Shown here: in pieces, positions 1-13,164 of the stretch
Numbering within the stretch: position 1 is the first letter of the stretch
Layout: each line of letters opens with the position of its first letter
Assembly (NCBI GenBank): GCA_006937955.1
Contig: SSNP01000035.1
Location: 2,896,301-2,960,300, forward strand
Source of the DNA: Pachypanchax playfairii
Taxonomy: Eukaryota; Chordata; Actinopteri; Cyprinodontiformes; Aplocheilidae
DNA: 64,000 bases
Direction: 5' to 3'
The notes under the pieces: model-generated
What the model was told of the DNA's origin: nothing
Seen by the model: only the letters and a program-made list of their open reading frames with translations
Database searches by the model: none
Position numbers and translations under genes: made by a program

Positions 1-62
1 GTATTTTGACAATGTGTTTGCTGAGCATCTCATTCATCCTCTTGTTGTCTCTGTTTATCTAG

Positions 63-566
63 AGGGTGAACTGGATGAAGGTGAAGAGGATGATGAACTA
101 CTGACTGAGATTGAGGTGGAACAGGCTGCACCAGTTGTTCCTATTCCAGCACCAGTGGAGCCTCCAGTCAAGAGGAAACGTGGACGCCCCCCAAAGAACA
201 AGCCTGACAGTAAGTTTCTGCTACTTCTGTTAGCAGGATGAGAGTCCCAGTGGTGATGCTGCTGGAGATTCCTGACCACTCGCTCAGTCTAACTGGAGGT
301 TCTTGTTTTCAGCGGCTGCCATTATTCGTGTGGAGGATGAAGTAACTGGAGAGGTTGATGACATCATAGTGAAGAAGGAGGTTGGAGTTGAGCAGGATGA
401 TGGTAGCGGTGCTGCAGAAGAGGTGGTGGTTGGTGGCATCAAGTCCACCATTCAGATGGAGGAGCTGGCTCAGGAAGAAGGTGCAGCAGAGGAGGTGCAG
501 CTGACTGAGGCCCCTCCCAACGGAGACCTGACCCCCGAGATGATCCTCAGCATGATGGACCGATGA
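63..566 (+). CDS. ctcf: CTCF, C-terminal end (last two coding exons)
   Basis: These are the last two coding exons of CTCF, the zinc-finger insulator protein that anchors chromatin loops. Exon 63-209 follows a tctag acceptor and ends at gtaagt; exon 313-566 follows ttttcag and ends with TGA at 564-566. The first exon encodes an acidic run and then the AT-hook-like KRKRGRPPKNKPD. The last begins TAAIIRVEDEVTGEVDDII and ends NGDLTPEMILSMMDR, the strongly conserved CTCF C-terminus. The codon split at the junction gives a Thr in frame. The eleven zinc fingers lie left of the window. The tail identifies CTCF and not the testis paralogue CTCFL. RIPOR1 follows downstream on the same strand, a linkage also known in mammals. 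Confidence 0.95.
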
Positions 567-2330
567 TGGGTGTGAAGGTGGAATCTGTAAAAAGAAAAAA
601 ACAACACCCCTCCCTTTGATTTTATTTTAATTCTTGGCATTTAGGATAAACACTTGCCCCTCGCGCAGAAACAAACATCACTGTTGTAATTTAAAATTTA
701 CTTTAATCATGTATTGATATAGACTTGGATAAGTTGGGGAAAGTTTCATAAGGATTTACCAAACCAAAAATACATTTTTATACAGTTTGGAGTGGCTGTA
801 ATTTCTAGCAGTGTTTTCTTTGAGTGATTTGATGTAGAAAAATCATGTTTGTTTATTACATCAGTCTCTTCTGATCTTTAAGAAGGAACCTGACGAGCTT
901 CATCTTCTGATGGCGTGTTTTGCTTGTTGTATACCTGTGGGATAAATTTACAGGTGAGTTAGATGTTTATGGTACTACACCTGCTGTGTGAAATTTTTCA
1001 TTTCTAAACTGTAACTCACACAATTTCTGCTGACTAAAGACCTTCGATTTCCTGTTGTGTGAACAGAAAACTGCTTACTAGTTAAATGTATTTTTAAAAA
1101 AAAATTGGGGAAACGAGTTTGAAGTATTTGACAAGCTAATCAAACAGATGAATGTCTAAAGTTTTAGGAAGATACTGCCACTAATCACAGCCACTTCAAC
1201 ATATGAACTATGGAATATCTAATATTTTTTGTTTGTTTTTTTTTCTTCTGTGGTTAGTAAATACATTTTTTAAAGCTTATACTAGTTTTTAAAGCTTAAT
1301 AGACTGCTTATCTCCTGCTTCCTTCCTGCTACTGTAATACCTGTAGAAGACGTGTATGTACTAAACATTGTCACAGATGAGTGCAAGGAAAAAAAAACAT
1401 TGTTTTGCTCTCGTGTAGTCATTCCACTTTGAGTTGTTTTCCTTTTGTACCATTGGCTAAGCTACGTAGCAGCTTGATCAACCTTTGAATACCTGTGTGG
1501 CAGATGAGAAAAGATGTGACTGTACAAGCGATGAAATGGAAGTAAACTGATGTTTAAGTTTCTGCAGCTGTAAGAATTTACAACATGTTTTAAAATGGAG
1601 ACTGGTTTGGATCAGCAGTAAATGTTATTGGTACAGTTGCAGCAAAAAAAGAACTTGCTTGACTCATTGTTTATTAAAATTGGCTGAGAAACAACAGAAT
1701 AACAAATGTCAGTTTATTTTGCTTGCAAATATATTTTATTAAATGGGAAAACTTGAGCTTTTTTTTTTTGTTTTGTACTGAAGAAACGTGTGTACTAAAG
1801 ATCCAGAACCACAAAATGTATCTGTTTACATAGAAACACAAACTCCAAAAAAGGACCGGATCTGAAAGTATAGGGAACCTCCTGAAACCTGCTACAGACT
1901 GAGCAGGTGGAATTAGAATCTTACTTACTGTCACTTCATTACAACCACAAAATTCACCTGTAGAGGATAAACGGTGTGGTTAAATTATAAGGTCAAACTC
2001 AGGCTGGAATCTTAAATGTGTGGATTAAAATCAGGGAAATATTCTACATAATCTTTAAATAGGTAAAAAGTTCAGGAAACAGATTTATGGTAATATTAAA
2101 CAAATCTCTGAATTATAAAGTCACGTGGTTTCAACAGAATTGATTTAAAACTGGATCTTTAAACACTTGTCACATTTTAAAAACTAAAAAATGGCCTGAA
2201 CACAGAAAAATGACTTACAAAATCCCAAACTATTGATCAAGATTTAAAACATTATAAAATCTAAAGGGATTAGGAGCAAGTTGAACCCAAATTATTAACA
2301 GATTTTAACAACAACCTTAAAATATTTTAC
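567..2330 (+). other. CTCF 3' UTR and A+T-rich downstream DNA
   Basis: A long A+T-rich stretch follows the CTCF stop with no convincing coding potential. Candidate polyadenylation hexamers occur downstream, for example ATTAAA near 1673. The 3' UTR end cannot be fixed from sequence alone. Poly-A and poly-T runs are present, but I recognise no repeat family. Confidence 0.5.
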
Positions 2331-2439
2331 TCCAGTTTTAATGTGTTTCTATTCTTAGTCCTGTACGAGCTATTATCACAAACTTGTTCTTTTATCAGTT
2401 TAAACCCTATTTTGTGGTGTTTCTGTGGTATAAAGTGCC

Positions 2440-2740
2440 ACATGCTTCGTCCCCTCCTCCCCGGTTTGGTAAAACTTAGACATACGGCCTCCGGGCGGCT
2501 GCAACACAGATTTATCGAAGGAAATGGAAGCCAAACGCTTCAAACGGCTCGCTTTCTAGAAACTTCTAAATTCCTGCTCACGGTCCGTTTCTTCCTCCCG
2601 TTTCTCGGAGTCATCATCGCTTTTTTCCGTTGGTTTCACTGTGTTGTCTGCGGAGAAAAGGTGGCAACGGAGAAAACAGCGTCTGAGGCTGAGGAACATG
2701 TTTGTTGCCACAGCAACTAGTCAAGCACGATTTCCGCTTG
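2440..2740. promoter_or_regulatory. CpG-richer segment with a perfect RFX X-box
   Basis: This island has more CpG than the A+T-rich DNA on either side. At 704-717 of the 2.7-kb line, that is 2704-2717, it carries GTTGCC-AC-AGCAAC, an exact palindromic X-box of the RFX transcription factors (GTNRCC N0-3 RGYAAC). An open frame at 2343-2720 covers the island but resembles no protein I know. A promoter or enhancer is the likelier reading; it could serve an upstream alternative start of the RIPOR1-like gene or a transcript I cannot see. Confidence 0.4.
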
Positions 2741-2744
2741 TGTG

Positions 2745-3700
2745 AGCGAAATTTCAAAATAAAATAAGTAATCGCGTTTCTCTTCCAACCAGTCAGTTTT
2801 GCTTGTAATCTTTAACTTCTTGAATATTTCCACCGTTTTATTTCTGTATGCATGTTTGTTGTGCTACTTAAATTAGACCTTTGAGTAATTTTCACAAAAC
2901 TCAAGGGATGAAGAGCTGGTGTTTCGTCCACACATTAGAAAAAAAAAATCGAGAGTCAGTCACCTGGATCCACATTTTCTAATTTAAGAAAAGTATCAAA
3001 AAATAAAATAAAAAGGCACTGAATTGAGTCATTGATATTTTATCAGTTGACAGTAATGTATATGTTTGGTTTTAACACAACATTAACATACAGGCACACA
3101 TTAAACATCAGAGTAAGAGAGGAAATATAAAGCTGAGTCAATGATGGTCAATTTGCTGAGAAAACTCAGAAGGTTAAAGGATTAACAACAACTAAGGTGA
3201 TACAGTTTGACACAAATATAATTGAATAAAACTGAATTTTAGCACCAACAATGTGATTCTCAAACTTTTATTATCTGACAACATGACAGTAGATGATCAA
3301 ATTATACATTACTCAAGTACTATGTTCAGTCTTTTCTCAGTTTTTGTTTTCTCATCTCTTAAAGTCAAGATTTTCTGATCATCATTTACTGATCATCTTC
3401 TGTAAACTGGAACTTTTTTTGTTGGCCTTTACCACCCACATTCCTTTGTTTTAAAGCACACGCTATAAAAAAGGATGTCATTGTCACATTCAAAAAGGAT
3501 GAAAAAGCAGCAAAAGTTAAAAGAGAACAGGTCTGAAAACCTGATCAAGAAAACTTGAAACAATGAAAAGAAAGCCTGGATCATTGGAAGTGTTCAAGGA
3601 TTAGTTCTGGTTTAAAACCCAATACAGTTAGATTTAGCACAGTAATAACTACAGAAACTAAATTGGCACAAAGATCCTAGATTCCATGTAAAGTGTTTTG
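2745..3700. other. A+T-rich intergenic DNA
   Basis: I see no gene, RNA or recognisable repeat here. AATAAA hexamers occur, for example near 2758. Confidence 0.5.
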
Positions 3701-3724
3701 TTGATAAGTTAGTAAACGTTTTTA

Positions 3725-3927
3725 TTTTGAGCCTTTGTTCTGAAATCTCCGAAGCGGAAGTTGTTGCGGCTGTTTGTAGCTAACTTGACTGTGGACACAA
3801 AAAACTGCGAAATCAAGGAGAAGGACAGCGCCCCGAATAACTGTAAACCTCTGCAAACTGCCCGCAGCATCTTGTCGGGAATGGGACTCCGGTTTTATCC
3901 TCCGGGTCGCTGGACGTTAAAAAAGAG
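3725..3927 (+). promoter_or_regulatory. Probable promoter and 5' UTR exon of the RIPOR1-like gene
   Basis: This GC-richer segment contains an ETS-like CGGAAG and no TATA box. It ends in AG/gtaggagc at 3927, which looks like the donor of a noncoding first exon. A second likely 5' UTR exon lies at 5940-6021, between an acceptor (taattacag) and a donor (gcag/gtgagt). The first coding exon follows after ttccttcag at 6131-6133. No transcript evidence is available. Confidence 0.45.
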
Positions 3928-6175
3928 GTAGGAGCTGCTGTTTGTTTAATTCCGCAAGGTCACAACAAGAAAACACTAACAAATTTTCTTTACATGGACA
4001 TAAGTCCGTCGGGCGTGAAGTTGCTTCGCTGTGATGTTGTCTAGATAATTTCCCTCTAGCTGCAGGTTTTAACTGGCTGTTTCTTTAATTCCCCTTCTGG
4101 TTTGAGTGTTTGAGTTGATATTTGATAGGAAACAGGCGCTGGGGTCCTTATGTGGACGGGAGGGGACTTTTTGTGGCCTCCTCCTGGCTGGACTGGGATA
4201 TGAACAGAATACAGAGTCTGAGACGTCTTGATAAGTTTTGAGCTCCATCCTTCACGGTTAGTTCCGGTAAAGAGCGTCTGCTGTGATGTGTGAGCCGGTT
4301 TATCCGCCTCTGTGGCCCGCTGCCACCCGGTAAAACTAATCCACTTATCAGGGAAAGAGGTGGCTGTATTTTATTGTAACACCACTTCCCCTTCTCCTCC
4401 TCCTCCTCCTCTTCCTCCTCTTCCTCCTAAAACAGACCCAAAGTATGGATACACATCGATGTTTACATCTTCCACAGATCAAAAACACAAAGAAAGTGTT
4501 TTAAGATTAATGATAATAAACACTGAAGCTTTTATCTTCATTTCACCTCATCAGATTTTATTTTACATCAATAAATCTGGAATGAACAGATCAATTAAAA
4601 CAGATTAATCCTTCAATCTGGGTATTTGGTATTATAAACCCAGATTACATCAGTGATGATACAGTTGACCAGATTTATATTAGAAGTTATTATCTTTTAT
4701 TTATCATTGGAATAAAAAAAAAACAACAACTAATAGATTGATTTATGTCTTAGTGAATTAAAAGGCCTATAAATATATTACATTTGTTTCTGTCAGTGAA
4801 TAAAAATGTGCTATTTGTTGGACCAATCAGCTGCAGGAACTTGACCACAGAGTGCATTAAAGCTTTTTGCAAGACTCTGGTCTTGTGAGGTTTTTGTGAA
4901 CAGTGTCCTCTTTGTTCATGTTGCTCCGTGGAGAGGATTAATCCAGCTAATGACCTCTAATGTAAGGAAAGGGATGAAAGCACATCTAACAGAGAGGAAA
5001 CGGTGCCATTAGTTTTCAGAGTTATCAAAATAAGCGAGGCCTGCTGCGGGCCTGAACGTGGACCCGAGCCGGGAGAAATGGGCCTCTCTGTGTATGTTAA
5101 TGTGGGCGTCAGACGTGTGAAGGTGGAGTTTAGTCAGGTGTTTTGTGTTCATGGCATCTTTTCTTTGCTTTTCTCTGAACTTCACCAGCTCTATTTAATC
5201 CTCGCAGCTGAGATTAGTGGTATAACCAGGACCCCCGACAGACCACACGTCCTCATCTTCACTGGAGGCCGCAGAGTTGTAGCAGATTAATCTGATATCA
5301 GTCCAGCTTTGGTGGTGTTAAACAGGATCTGTGAGTTTTGGAACTCCAGCAGGTGGAGCACCTTTCTTCCAGCTGATACATTTCTCAACAATGCAGAGCA
5401 GATGTCACCGCTTCCCCGTTCTGTTTGGCCTCCTGCTTGTCAGATTTACTTCGGTTTAAGTCTGTAATCTGTGTTGTGAGTAGATTATTAGCTCGAGCAC
5501 GACCCTCTCCTGTTCTAGTTTCCCCTAAACTGCTGCATCTGTCTGATTCCAAAGCTCAGACGGTTGGATTTTACACCCTCGCACTCTGAGGACGGATGGT
5601 TTTTATATTCTTGGACCCAACTTGAGTGCAGAATTTCCTGTTGTAGCGTCAGCCATGAGACTTCCTGTACTCTGGTGCTGGATGTGGAGGCGTGGGGGGG
5701 CTAGGAAGGAAGGGGAAGGAGAAGCAGACTGTGCTCCCTGCTGCTGTCAGCGGTGGCCACTGTGGTTACATGTTGTTTCAGACTTTCAACAAACCACTCT
5801 GGACAAACTAAGGAAGTGATTTGTATCCACTTTTCCTCCTGCAGTCACTTCAGATAACCACAGAAACTGTCAGGTGCAGAAGGGGACGAGGCGAGAGGAC
5901 AACATGACTCTCTGAGGTTTCTTTCTTGTGTAATTACAGGACATGTCCTTCAGTTTGTTAAAGCCACAGTGCTGCACACAACTCTCCGAGCATGCAGTGA
6001 TAATATTCCTCCTCACAGCAGGTGAGTAGCATTCTTTCCACCTTTCGCTGCGTTGTCTCGGTTCTTCTGTGGCCTTTTAACAGAATAAATCAGTATAGAC
6101 GCTCGCTCAGTCCTGTTCCTTTCCTTCCTTCAGCCCTGTTTGATTTTAGAGAAACGTGCCTTGTAAGGAAGCAGG

Positions 6176-9100
6176 ATGTTCACCGGCTCCACCAAGCTGC
6201 CACCCACTAAAACCCCCCAGCCCGAGCGGCTGGATGAAGTTTACGCCGCCTTACGAAGAGGCCTACAGTGAGTAACCACATCCCCGGCACTGTTTCCATC
6301 CATCCCAGAAGACTGACTGAACACATGATGGTTTCTGTTGTTGTCAGGTCGTACCTGCACGTCCACCAGCTGGAGCTGGACAGTCTGGGTCAGCAGATCA
6401 GAGAAAACAAGAAGAACAGTCGTCTGGTGAGAACTCGACTGATCAAACTAGTTGCACTCAGTATCAGCTGTTGTGTGAATCAAACGTTACGTTTCATTTT
6501 CTCTGCAGGGGTCTCTGTATGAGTTAGACAAGGTGAGTCAGTATTAATCTGTCTGGATCCTCTTTAGTAAATCCAGTCAGAGTTCACTGGGTTACTGCTG
6601 AATCTACATCCACATACAAGCATGACTTTCCTCTGAGTTTGTTCAAATTCCGTTTTTTTATTGCAGCAAGTGAAAGCCATCGAGAGGTTTATGCGTCGTT
6701 TGGAATTCCACCTCAGCAAGGTGTGTTTGTTTATGTGACTGGACTGATTGAATAAACAGATTAAAGACTAGTTCAATCCCCGACAGCTGTGTTGATGTCA
6801 TTTTGTGAATCAAAAAAGCAGTGAGTCACACAAGAGATGTAACTTTTAAAGACTCACAGAAGAAGATCAGTAGAAATCTAACCCTAAAATTAAACCCTAA
6901 TCCTGTGGAATATTTTTGTGGCTTTAGGCACATTGTTTTGGTTTCACACTGTGGATTCAGTATTTGCATCACGAGCAGGCAGACATGTACATAGTCTTTG
7001 TTTCAGCTAGTTTCTGTTCTACGTGCAGAAATTAAAACATCTGGTGAAACTGAAGTTGCATCTATCAGTTAAAGTTCTTAATATTTACCGTATGAGGTAA
7101 TTGGTTATTTACAGGAAGTGAAAATAATAATCACATCCTTTTATTATCCTTTACGTCCTTGTGTTGAAGCCTTTGTGTTATTTCCAGGTGGAGGAGCTGT
7201 ACGATGCTTATTGTATACAGCGACGGCTGCGTGACGGAGCCAGTAAGATGGTGGCAGCGTTTAACTCTGCCACAGGCAGCAAGGAGGCTCGAGAGAGTCT
7301 GAGTGAAGCCAATAAGGGTTACAGGGAATATACAGAGGTAAGTAACTGATCCAGGGTCAGTGTGTCGCTGCTGATTGTTCATGTTGTTGATGTACCTGTT
7401 CCTCTTGTCTCTGCAGCACATGTGCTCCCTGGAGAGTGAGCTGGAGAGTCAGATGGGAGAGTTTCACATCAAGATGAAGGGTGAGTCAGTAACTTCCTGT
7501 TTGCTGATCTGTTGTTTTATGACCTCAGTTCTCATTTCTGGTTTTATCTCGGATGTTTCAGGTCTGGCTGGATTTGCACGACTGTGTGCTGGTGATCAGT
7601 ACGAGGTAAAGACGTATAAACAAAAGCACGTGTGCAGAGAAGACCCTCCCTCCCTTTCTGTGTCTTTATCAGACTGTCTTTGGTCTGTTAGGTCCTCATG
7701 CGTTACGGCCGACAGCGCTGGAGGTTACGAGGTCGCGTGGAAGTCAGTAACAAACAGATCTGGGACAGCGAGGAGTTCACGTTCCTTCCACTCATCACAG
7801 AACTTTTATCAATCAAGGTAAACACATCTGTTATGAGTGTAAATTCACCGTCTGACAGTCCTAATGTCTCACTCATCATAATATAGTGAAAAATAATCTC
7901 CAAACAACAAGAAGTTAAATATTACAGTGTTTATGTAACAGCTCAGTGTGATTTATATATGAAGATGTAATAAACTGAAATAATGTGTCAAGTTAGATTC
8001 TAAATATTAAAGACAAAATAACAATAAACGTATTCAAATCAATCTGAGAATGAAATAAAATGTTTCAGAAATTAAAAACGGCAAAAATCTCAAACGTGTG
8101 TGAAAAGATTAATGTTGGATTTTAGAATTTCAGTTTAAAAATGGTGAATTATTTTGCGGTTAGATTAGACTGAAACAGATTTATAAATGAATGATAAATC
8201 GAAGCCAGTGTTTTTCGGGAGGAGTGGGAGTCTTTCTTGCTTGTTTTCCAGAATAAATGTTTCTGCTAGCAGCTTCATAGAGACTTCAAAAGCAAGAATT
8301 GTCTCCATCCATCAGTAATTAGTGTTTGATACGAGGTTCAGTTCAGAATCATCTGAACGAGGAAACTTTAAAGACGCTCCTCGCTGCGTTCATGGTCAGA
8401 TGCTTTAGATAATCATCACTGCTGTCGAACGGTTTCAGCACAGCTGCATCTCAGAGGTTTGCTTGTTTCGGTTGTCAAGGTGACCGAGCTGAAGAGCCTG
8501 GCCAATCACGTTGTGGTGGGCAGCGTGTCATGTGAAATGCTGGATCTGTTCTGCCCGCTCCCCCAGACGCTGGCCGTGGATATCAACGACCTGGGGACGG
8601 TCAAACTGAACCTGGAGGTCACGTGGAGGTCAGCGCATACACACAGAAACACACACACAGAAACACACACACACTGCTTTTTGTGTGTTTTTAAAACCTC
8701 ACTCATTATCCGGTTTTCCCCTCCAGTCCTTTTGATAGGGACGACCAGACATCGTCCTCCAGTACAGTTTCCAAACGGCTGCTGTCCAATCAGAGCCCTC
8801 CCGACACGCCGTCTATGCGAGAGCAGGTCTTCTATGTGAGTTGCACTAAAACTGATTTATTTCAGTGTTTCAAGCTGTTTGTAACTGATTTATATAACGT
8901 GTCTAGTTTTAATTCAGATTTTTGTTGTTACTGTCATTTCACTGGCTTGTTGTGTTTCAGCTGCTCCCCAGTTGTTTAGTGTGTGGCAGTAGCTCTGAGG
9001 TGTGTGAGGATGTTCACAGAGGGTTGTGTGTTCGGACGTGTGGTTGTGGGATTCCTCATGAGAGGAGGATGAATGGGAGCGCTGGCGGTTTGTGTGGCAG

Positions 9101-11507
9101 CAGCAGCAGCATGTTTGAGCGCACCTGTGGTCCTTGTAGCTGTTTAATAGTGGTTGAGTAGTGCTCCAATATGTCCCTCCTCTTCCTCACCTCGATGAAG
9201 AGCGTGCCTCGCTGCGGGCCCAGACAGAGCCGCTCGGTGATGGAGGCTTTCCCCGGCGTCGCAGCATCCTCACGCTGGGAATTCAGCCGCTCGACGCTCC
9301 GGTTTTTTTCACTGCAGCCGGTGTGTGTGTAGTTTAGATTTTAGCAACAAAAGTCAAACTATAATCAATTAGAAACAATTAGATCACGTCTATTTCCTGT
9401 CGATTTCACATCCTGTTTCATTCCAGTAGAAACTCATAACATTGTAGAAGATGATTGAATTTATTAAATAAATCAGAAGTTCAGATTTCAGCTGAAAATG
9501 TGTCACTTAAAATCTAAAGCTTATTTAGTTTCTGAAGTTTGCTGTTGTGATCATTTCTAAGCTTGACACATAAAAGTTAACATTTAAACAATGTTCCTAA
9601 ATCATCTTGGATAGTTTGCAGCTGTTATTATAAAACAGATCAGATTTAGTTTGTTTATTCTGGAAACCTGGTTCCAGTTTGTTGGTGGATATTTTTCTTG
9701 GTTTTATCTGAAACAAGCTGCATGCTAACGGTAATATTTCCTCCTACAGTCTCTACTGAAGCGTCAGGGAGAAATGGAGAACGGGACAGTCTGGTCCAAC
9801 TCCTCTGAATCATCTGACGACTCCTCCAGTCCGGCGCTGGCTCATCACACTCAGAGGCTGACGGCCTCCAACCTGCTGCACACTCCTCCCACCACTCAGC
9901 TGTTGCTCACGCCGCACAAGTCAAGCGTGTCGACGCCGTCGCTCTCGTCTAACCAAGAGGAGGACGAGACGGAAGCCGGAGATGTTTTCACTCAGACAGA
10001 AGCAGTTCCAAACGGCCACCTGCAGACTTCCAGCTCGCACAGCCTCGCTGCAGAGAGCGGCTCAGACTGTGCTGTGACTGACAGGGCATCCGTCCAATCA
10101 GAGGACATCTCTGACACCACCTGCCCTGACGGAACCTTTGAAGCTCCAACATTGTCGTCTGACGTGTCAGCTGCAGACACAAAGGATGAACCCTGTGAGG
10201 AATCATCAGCAGATGATCAACAGACTGAAGCAGAAACAGAAGACACCACGGCTGAAGCTGCAGACGTACAGCAGGAGGAACAAAATAAACCGTATCAGTC
10301 TGTTCAGGAGTTAAAACAAGCAGACGGCGCTCCAGCGGTGGGCTGAAACTACGTTTAACAGGTCTGTCTGCGACGTCTCGTGTGTTGACGGATTTTTTAA
10401 AAAAAAACCTTTTGTTCCCCTTCAGGTTTCTTTTCCTACATCAGTCAGTTTCACTCAGGAAGTTGAGACGGCCCTGGAAAGTTTCGACTTTCTCAACTAC
10501 TCTGATGTGGAGGAAGGTGATGAGGACGAACCACAGCAGAAGGACAAGCGAGAAAAAGAAGGACACGAAGAAAACCGAAATAAAACGGAGGAAGAGAAAA
10601 TAGAAGACGAACAGATTGTGGAGAATTTATACTCTGAGGGAAGGTCAGTGTCTGTTCCATGTGTCTAATTCTGTCGCCTCTCTGCCAACATCGAGCGGCA
10701 TCTGTGTGACACCAGAGTTAAAACAAGAAGCCAAATATTCTAATAAACCCAAAGTAAATAAAAACTAAACTGCAGCTTTAGTTCAGCTTTTTTTTTTTTG
10801 GACTCAGCTATTTTATTCCAGTAAAAACAAACTATTTATACTGCAGATTTAATACCTCAGTTAGTTTATCCAGCCACTAATATCTGATTCATATATTCAT
10901 CTGCCTGTAAACCGTCTATAATAATGAATGGGGTCTCTTCATCTTCGTCTGTTGTGCAAAATAAGACCATTAAATCCAGTTTATGGGAGCTGCCATGTTG
11001 TATTTTTGGATTTCATTAGAGACGCAGTGCTGAAAGTCTCACCTGAACACCATCATGTTTCCTGAACTATCTTGTTTCAAAGTCAGAGGTTGAATCGTGA
11101 GGAAATAAAACTCCAGGAGGTGAAATAACACACAGAAAAAATCTTTGTCTCTCAGCAGTGATGAAGAGGAGGCTGGAGGTCTGGAGTTCCTCATGGAAGC
11201 TCCAGAAGGTTTCAGGAACTCAGATGAAGACCGTTTCTCTGAATCCCAGGTAAACCGACTCTTTCACAGCAGCTGATTTCATGTTTAAAGCTTTTACTCT
11301 CGTCCTGGTTTTTGTCTTAAAGGAATCGAATGTTGAAGATGTGCAGGATTTGGGTCAAGTGGAAATTCCAGAGGAAAAGGGAGATGAAGATGGTGAGATG
11401 AGTGTTAATAAACAGATGTGGCAGATGTTTGTCAGTCTGCAGGTGTGAGAGGTTCACTTTGACCTGTTCTTATTCTTTCAGATGAGAAACTCTCACATGT
11501 TCAGTAG
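6176..11507 (+). CDS. ripor1: RIPOR1 (FAM65A)-like Rho-interacting protein, C-terminally short
   Basis: The family binds RhoA-type GTPases and controls cell polarity and Golgi positioning. Exons: 6176-6267, 6348-6426, 6509-6532, 6667-6720, 7188-7337, 7417-7480, 7562-7605, 7692-7817, 8480-8628, 8727-8835, 9750-10337, 10426-10643, 11159-11249, 11323-11392, 11482-11507; 627 residues. The start MFTGSTKLPPTKTPQPERLD matches an internal Met of human RIPOR1 (MFSVAHP...PQPERLD). The conserved N-terminal helical block follows (QVKAIERFMRRLEFHLSK, YCIQRRLRDGA, GLAGFARLCAGDQYE), then VTELKSLANHVVVGSVSCE and VDINDLGTVKL, then a Ser/Thr-rich acidic linker and EVETALESFDFLN. It stops at DEKLSHVQ, so the roughly 300-residue ARM/HEAT-like end of RIPOR proteins is absent. 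Linkage to CTCF favours RIPOR1 over RIPOR2 or RIPOR3. Exon 11 has a less typical donor, GCG/gtgggc. Confidence 0.85.
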
Positions 11508-13164
11508 GAGCCTCCTTCTTCTCTCAGCTAGTTGGCTAACTACTGTTTCTTTAATGACTCTGTGGAACCACAGCTGATCTCGTGTTCCTCCATGATGTTC
11601 TGGTGCCATCTCTCGTTCTCGCCCCACATCCTGTAGAACGCTCCAGTTTCTGCTCAGACAAACAGACTCCTGCATCTCGATGGAGTTTGTGCTTGTTTTG
11701 CCTTGTTTATCAGGAAAAGATAAACTCGGATGTTCCTGCACCGTCTGAGAACACACACACACACACACACACACGTCATGTTGCCTGGGTTACAACGAAA
11801 CCCCATTAAAGTTTACACTCATACGCTGCTCCTGTCATGGTAAACGTGTCTAAAACATTTCAGGAACAGTTCAAAGCGGCCTTGTGTTAACATCCATTAG
11901 TGTTTTTTTTTTTTTAAATAAATGACTTTGGAATCATTTTAAAAGTTGCGGTTTTGAAACAGCTCAGTATTTGTCAGTGTTAAATCAGCCCGAAGCTCTT
12001 TTTTTTTTATTGTGGAGTAAAAACCACAAGCATGTGATGTTTGAGGATAAGAAGGAATGTACCCTGAAAACAACGCTGATCTCTTTCTTTTAAATCCTTT
12101 TCATTTCCGTCTGTACCAGCGCTCCAAGCTTAACACAGAGATTAAATAAAACACCTGAGGAGTGAGAACTCAGAACTATTTTTTTTAAACAAACATGAAA
12201 TCCTTCTGCAGTGTGGATCTATATTTAAACCTGCATGTCTGTAAAAAGAGAAGTTTCAGTGTGTAAACCACCAAGTCTGTTCCTGTGTCCATAAGCGGCC
12301 TCATGGGGGCGCTGTAAGTCCTTCATCCTTGTGCTTTTACATGTTTTCTTCAAAAAGCCTCGTCATTCAGAAAGTGCCTCACGTGATAGAGATGTTAAGG
12401 AGGAAAGATCCGGTGGGCGACGACAGTGTTTATTTTCTGAATCACTTTAAGAGTGTGCAAAATAAAAGAGATATTTACTGTTTCATATTAAGAATTGTAT
12501 ATGTTCTGGAAATGTTCAAATGTTTTAAGTTCAGAAATGTTCAAACTTTATAAAGGTTTCTTTAAAAGTTCTGCGGTTTGTGTTTGTCAGCGCGTCTTGT
12601 TTCACCTGCTGGTTTCTCATGAGCTGCTAAACAAAAACAAGAATTTAAACAAGTTTTAAATGAGAAATATAGAGATTTTATTTATGTTAAACCACATCAG
12701 TGTATTGATTTATTTCATACATTTTCAGCCAGTAATAAAATAAAAATTGAATGGAGAACTTTAATCATGTAAATCTGTACGAAACCAATAAAAACAGCTA
12801 AAACTTTTTAAGAACACAAATCTCAAAACATTAATGCTAGAAATGTTGATGCAAACGTGTTAAACAGATGTTGAACTCCTTAACTAGCTGCTTTAAATTG
12901 TTTTTTTTAAAACGCAGATTAAAACCCAGTGAAATGTATTTTTCCAGCTGTTGTCTCATGACGTGATCCCTGTGAAGAGAAAATGATAGAAATGATTATA
13001 AACAGTTTATAAACATGGATTAAATGTAGAGTTAACAGAAACATCCTTTCTACTTTTAATACGTTAAGATTAGATTTAGTGTTATTATTAAATATGAGAA
13101 ATTCTAGTATTGTTTCTAAGATGTGCGTCAGTGTTTCTTTTCCCCCTCAGTTTAGTCTGTCAGG
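11508..13164. other. 3' UTR of the RIPOR1-like gene and intergenic DNA
   Basis: No frame here matches the missing RIPOR C-terminal repeats. Candidate poly(A) signals on + are ATTAAA near 11803 and AATAAA near 12145. A (CA)n tract lies at about 11753-11774. The rest is A+T-rich without a recognisable feature. Confidence 0.6.

Noticed and set aside
2343..2720. 125-codon open frame on the plus strand
   Set aside because: No recognisable domain or splice context. It overlaps a GC island with an X-box, and regulatory DNA is the simpler reading.
8630..8672. CA-rich stretch after RIPOR1 exon 9
   Set aside because: Short interrupted CA runs in an intron; ordinary low-complexity DNA.
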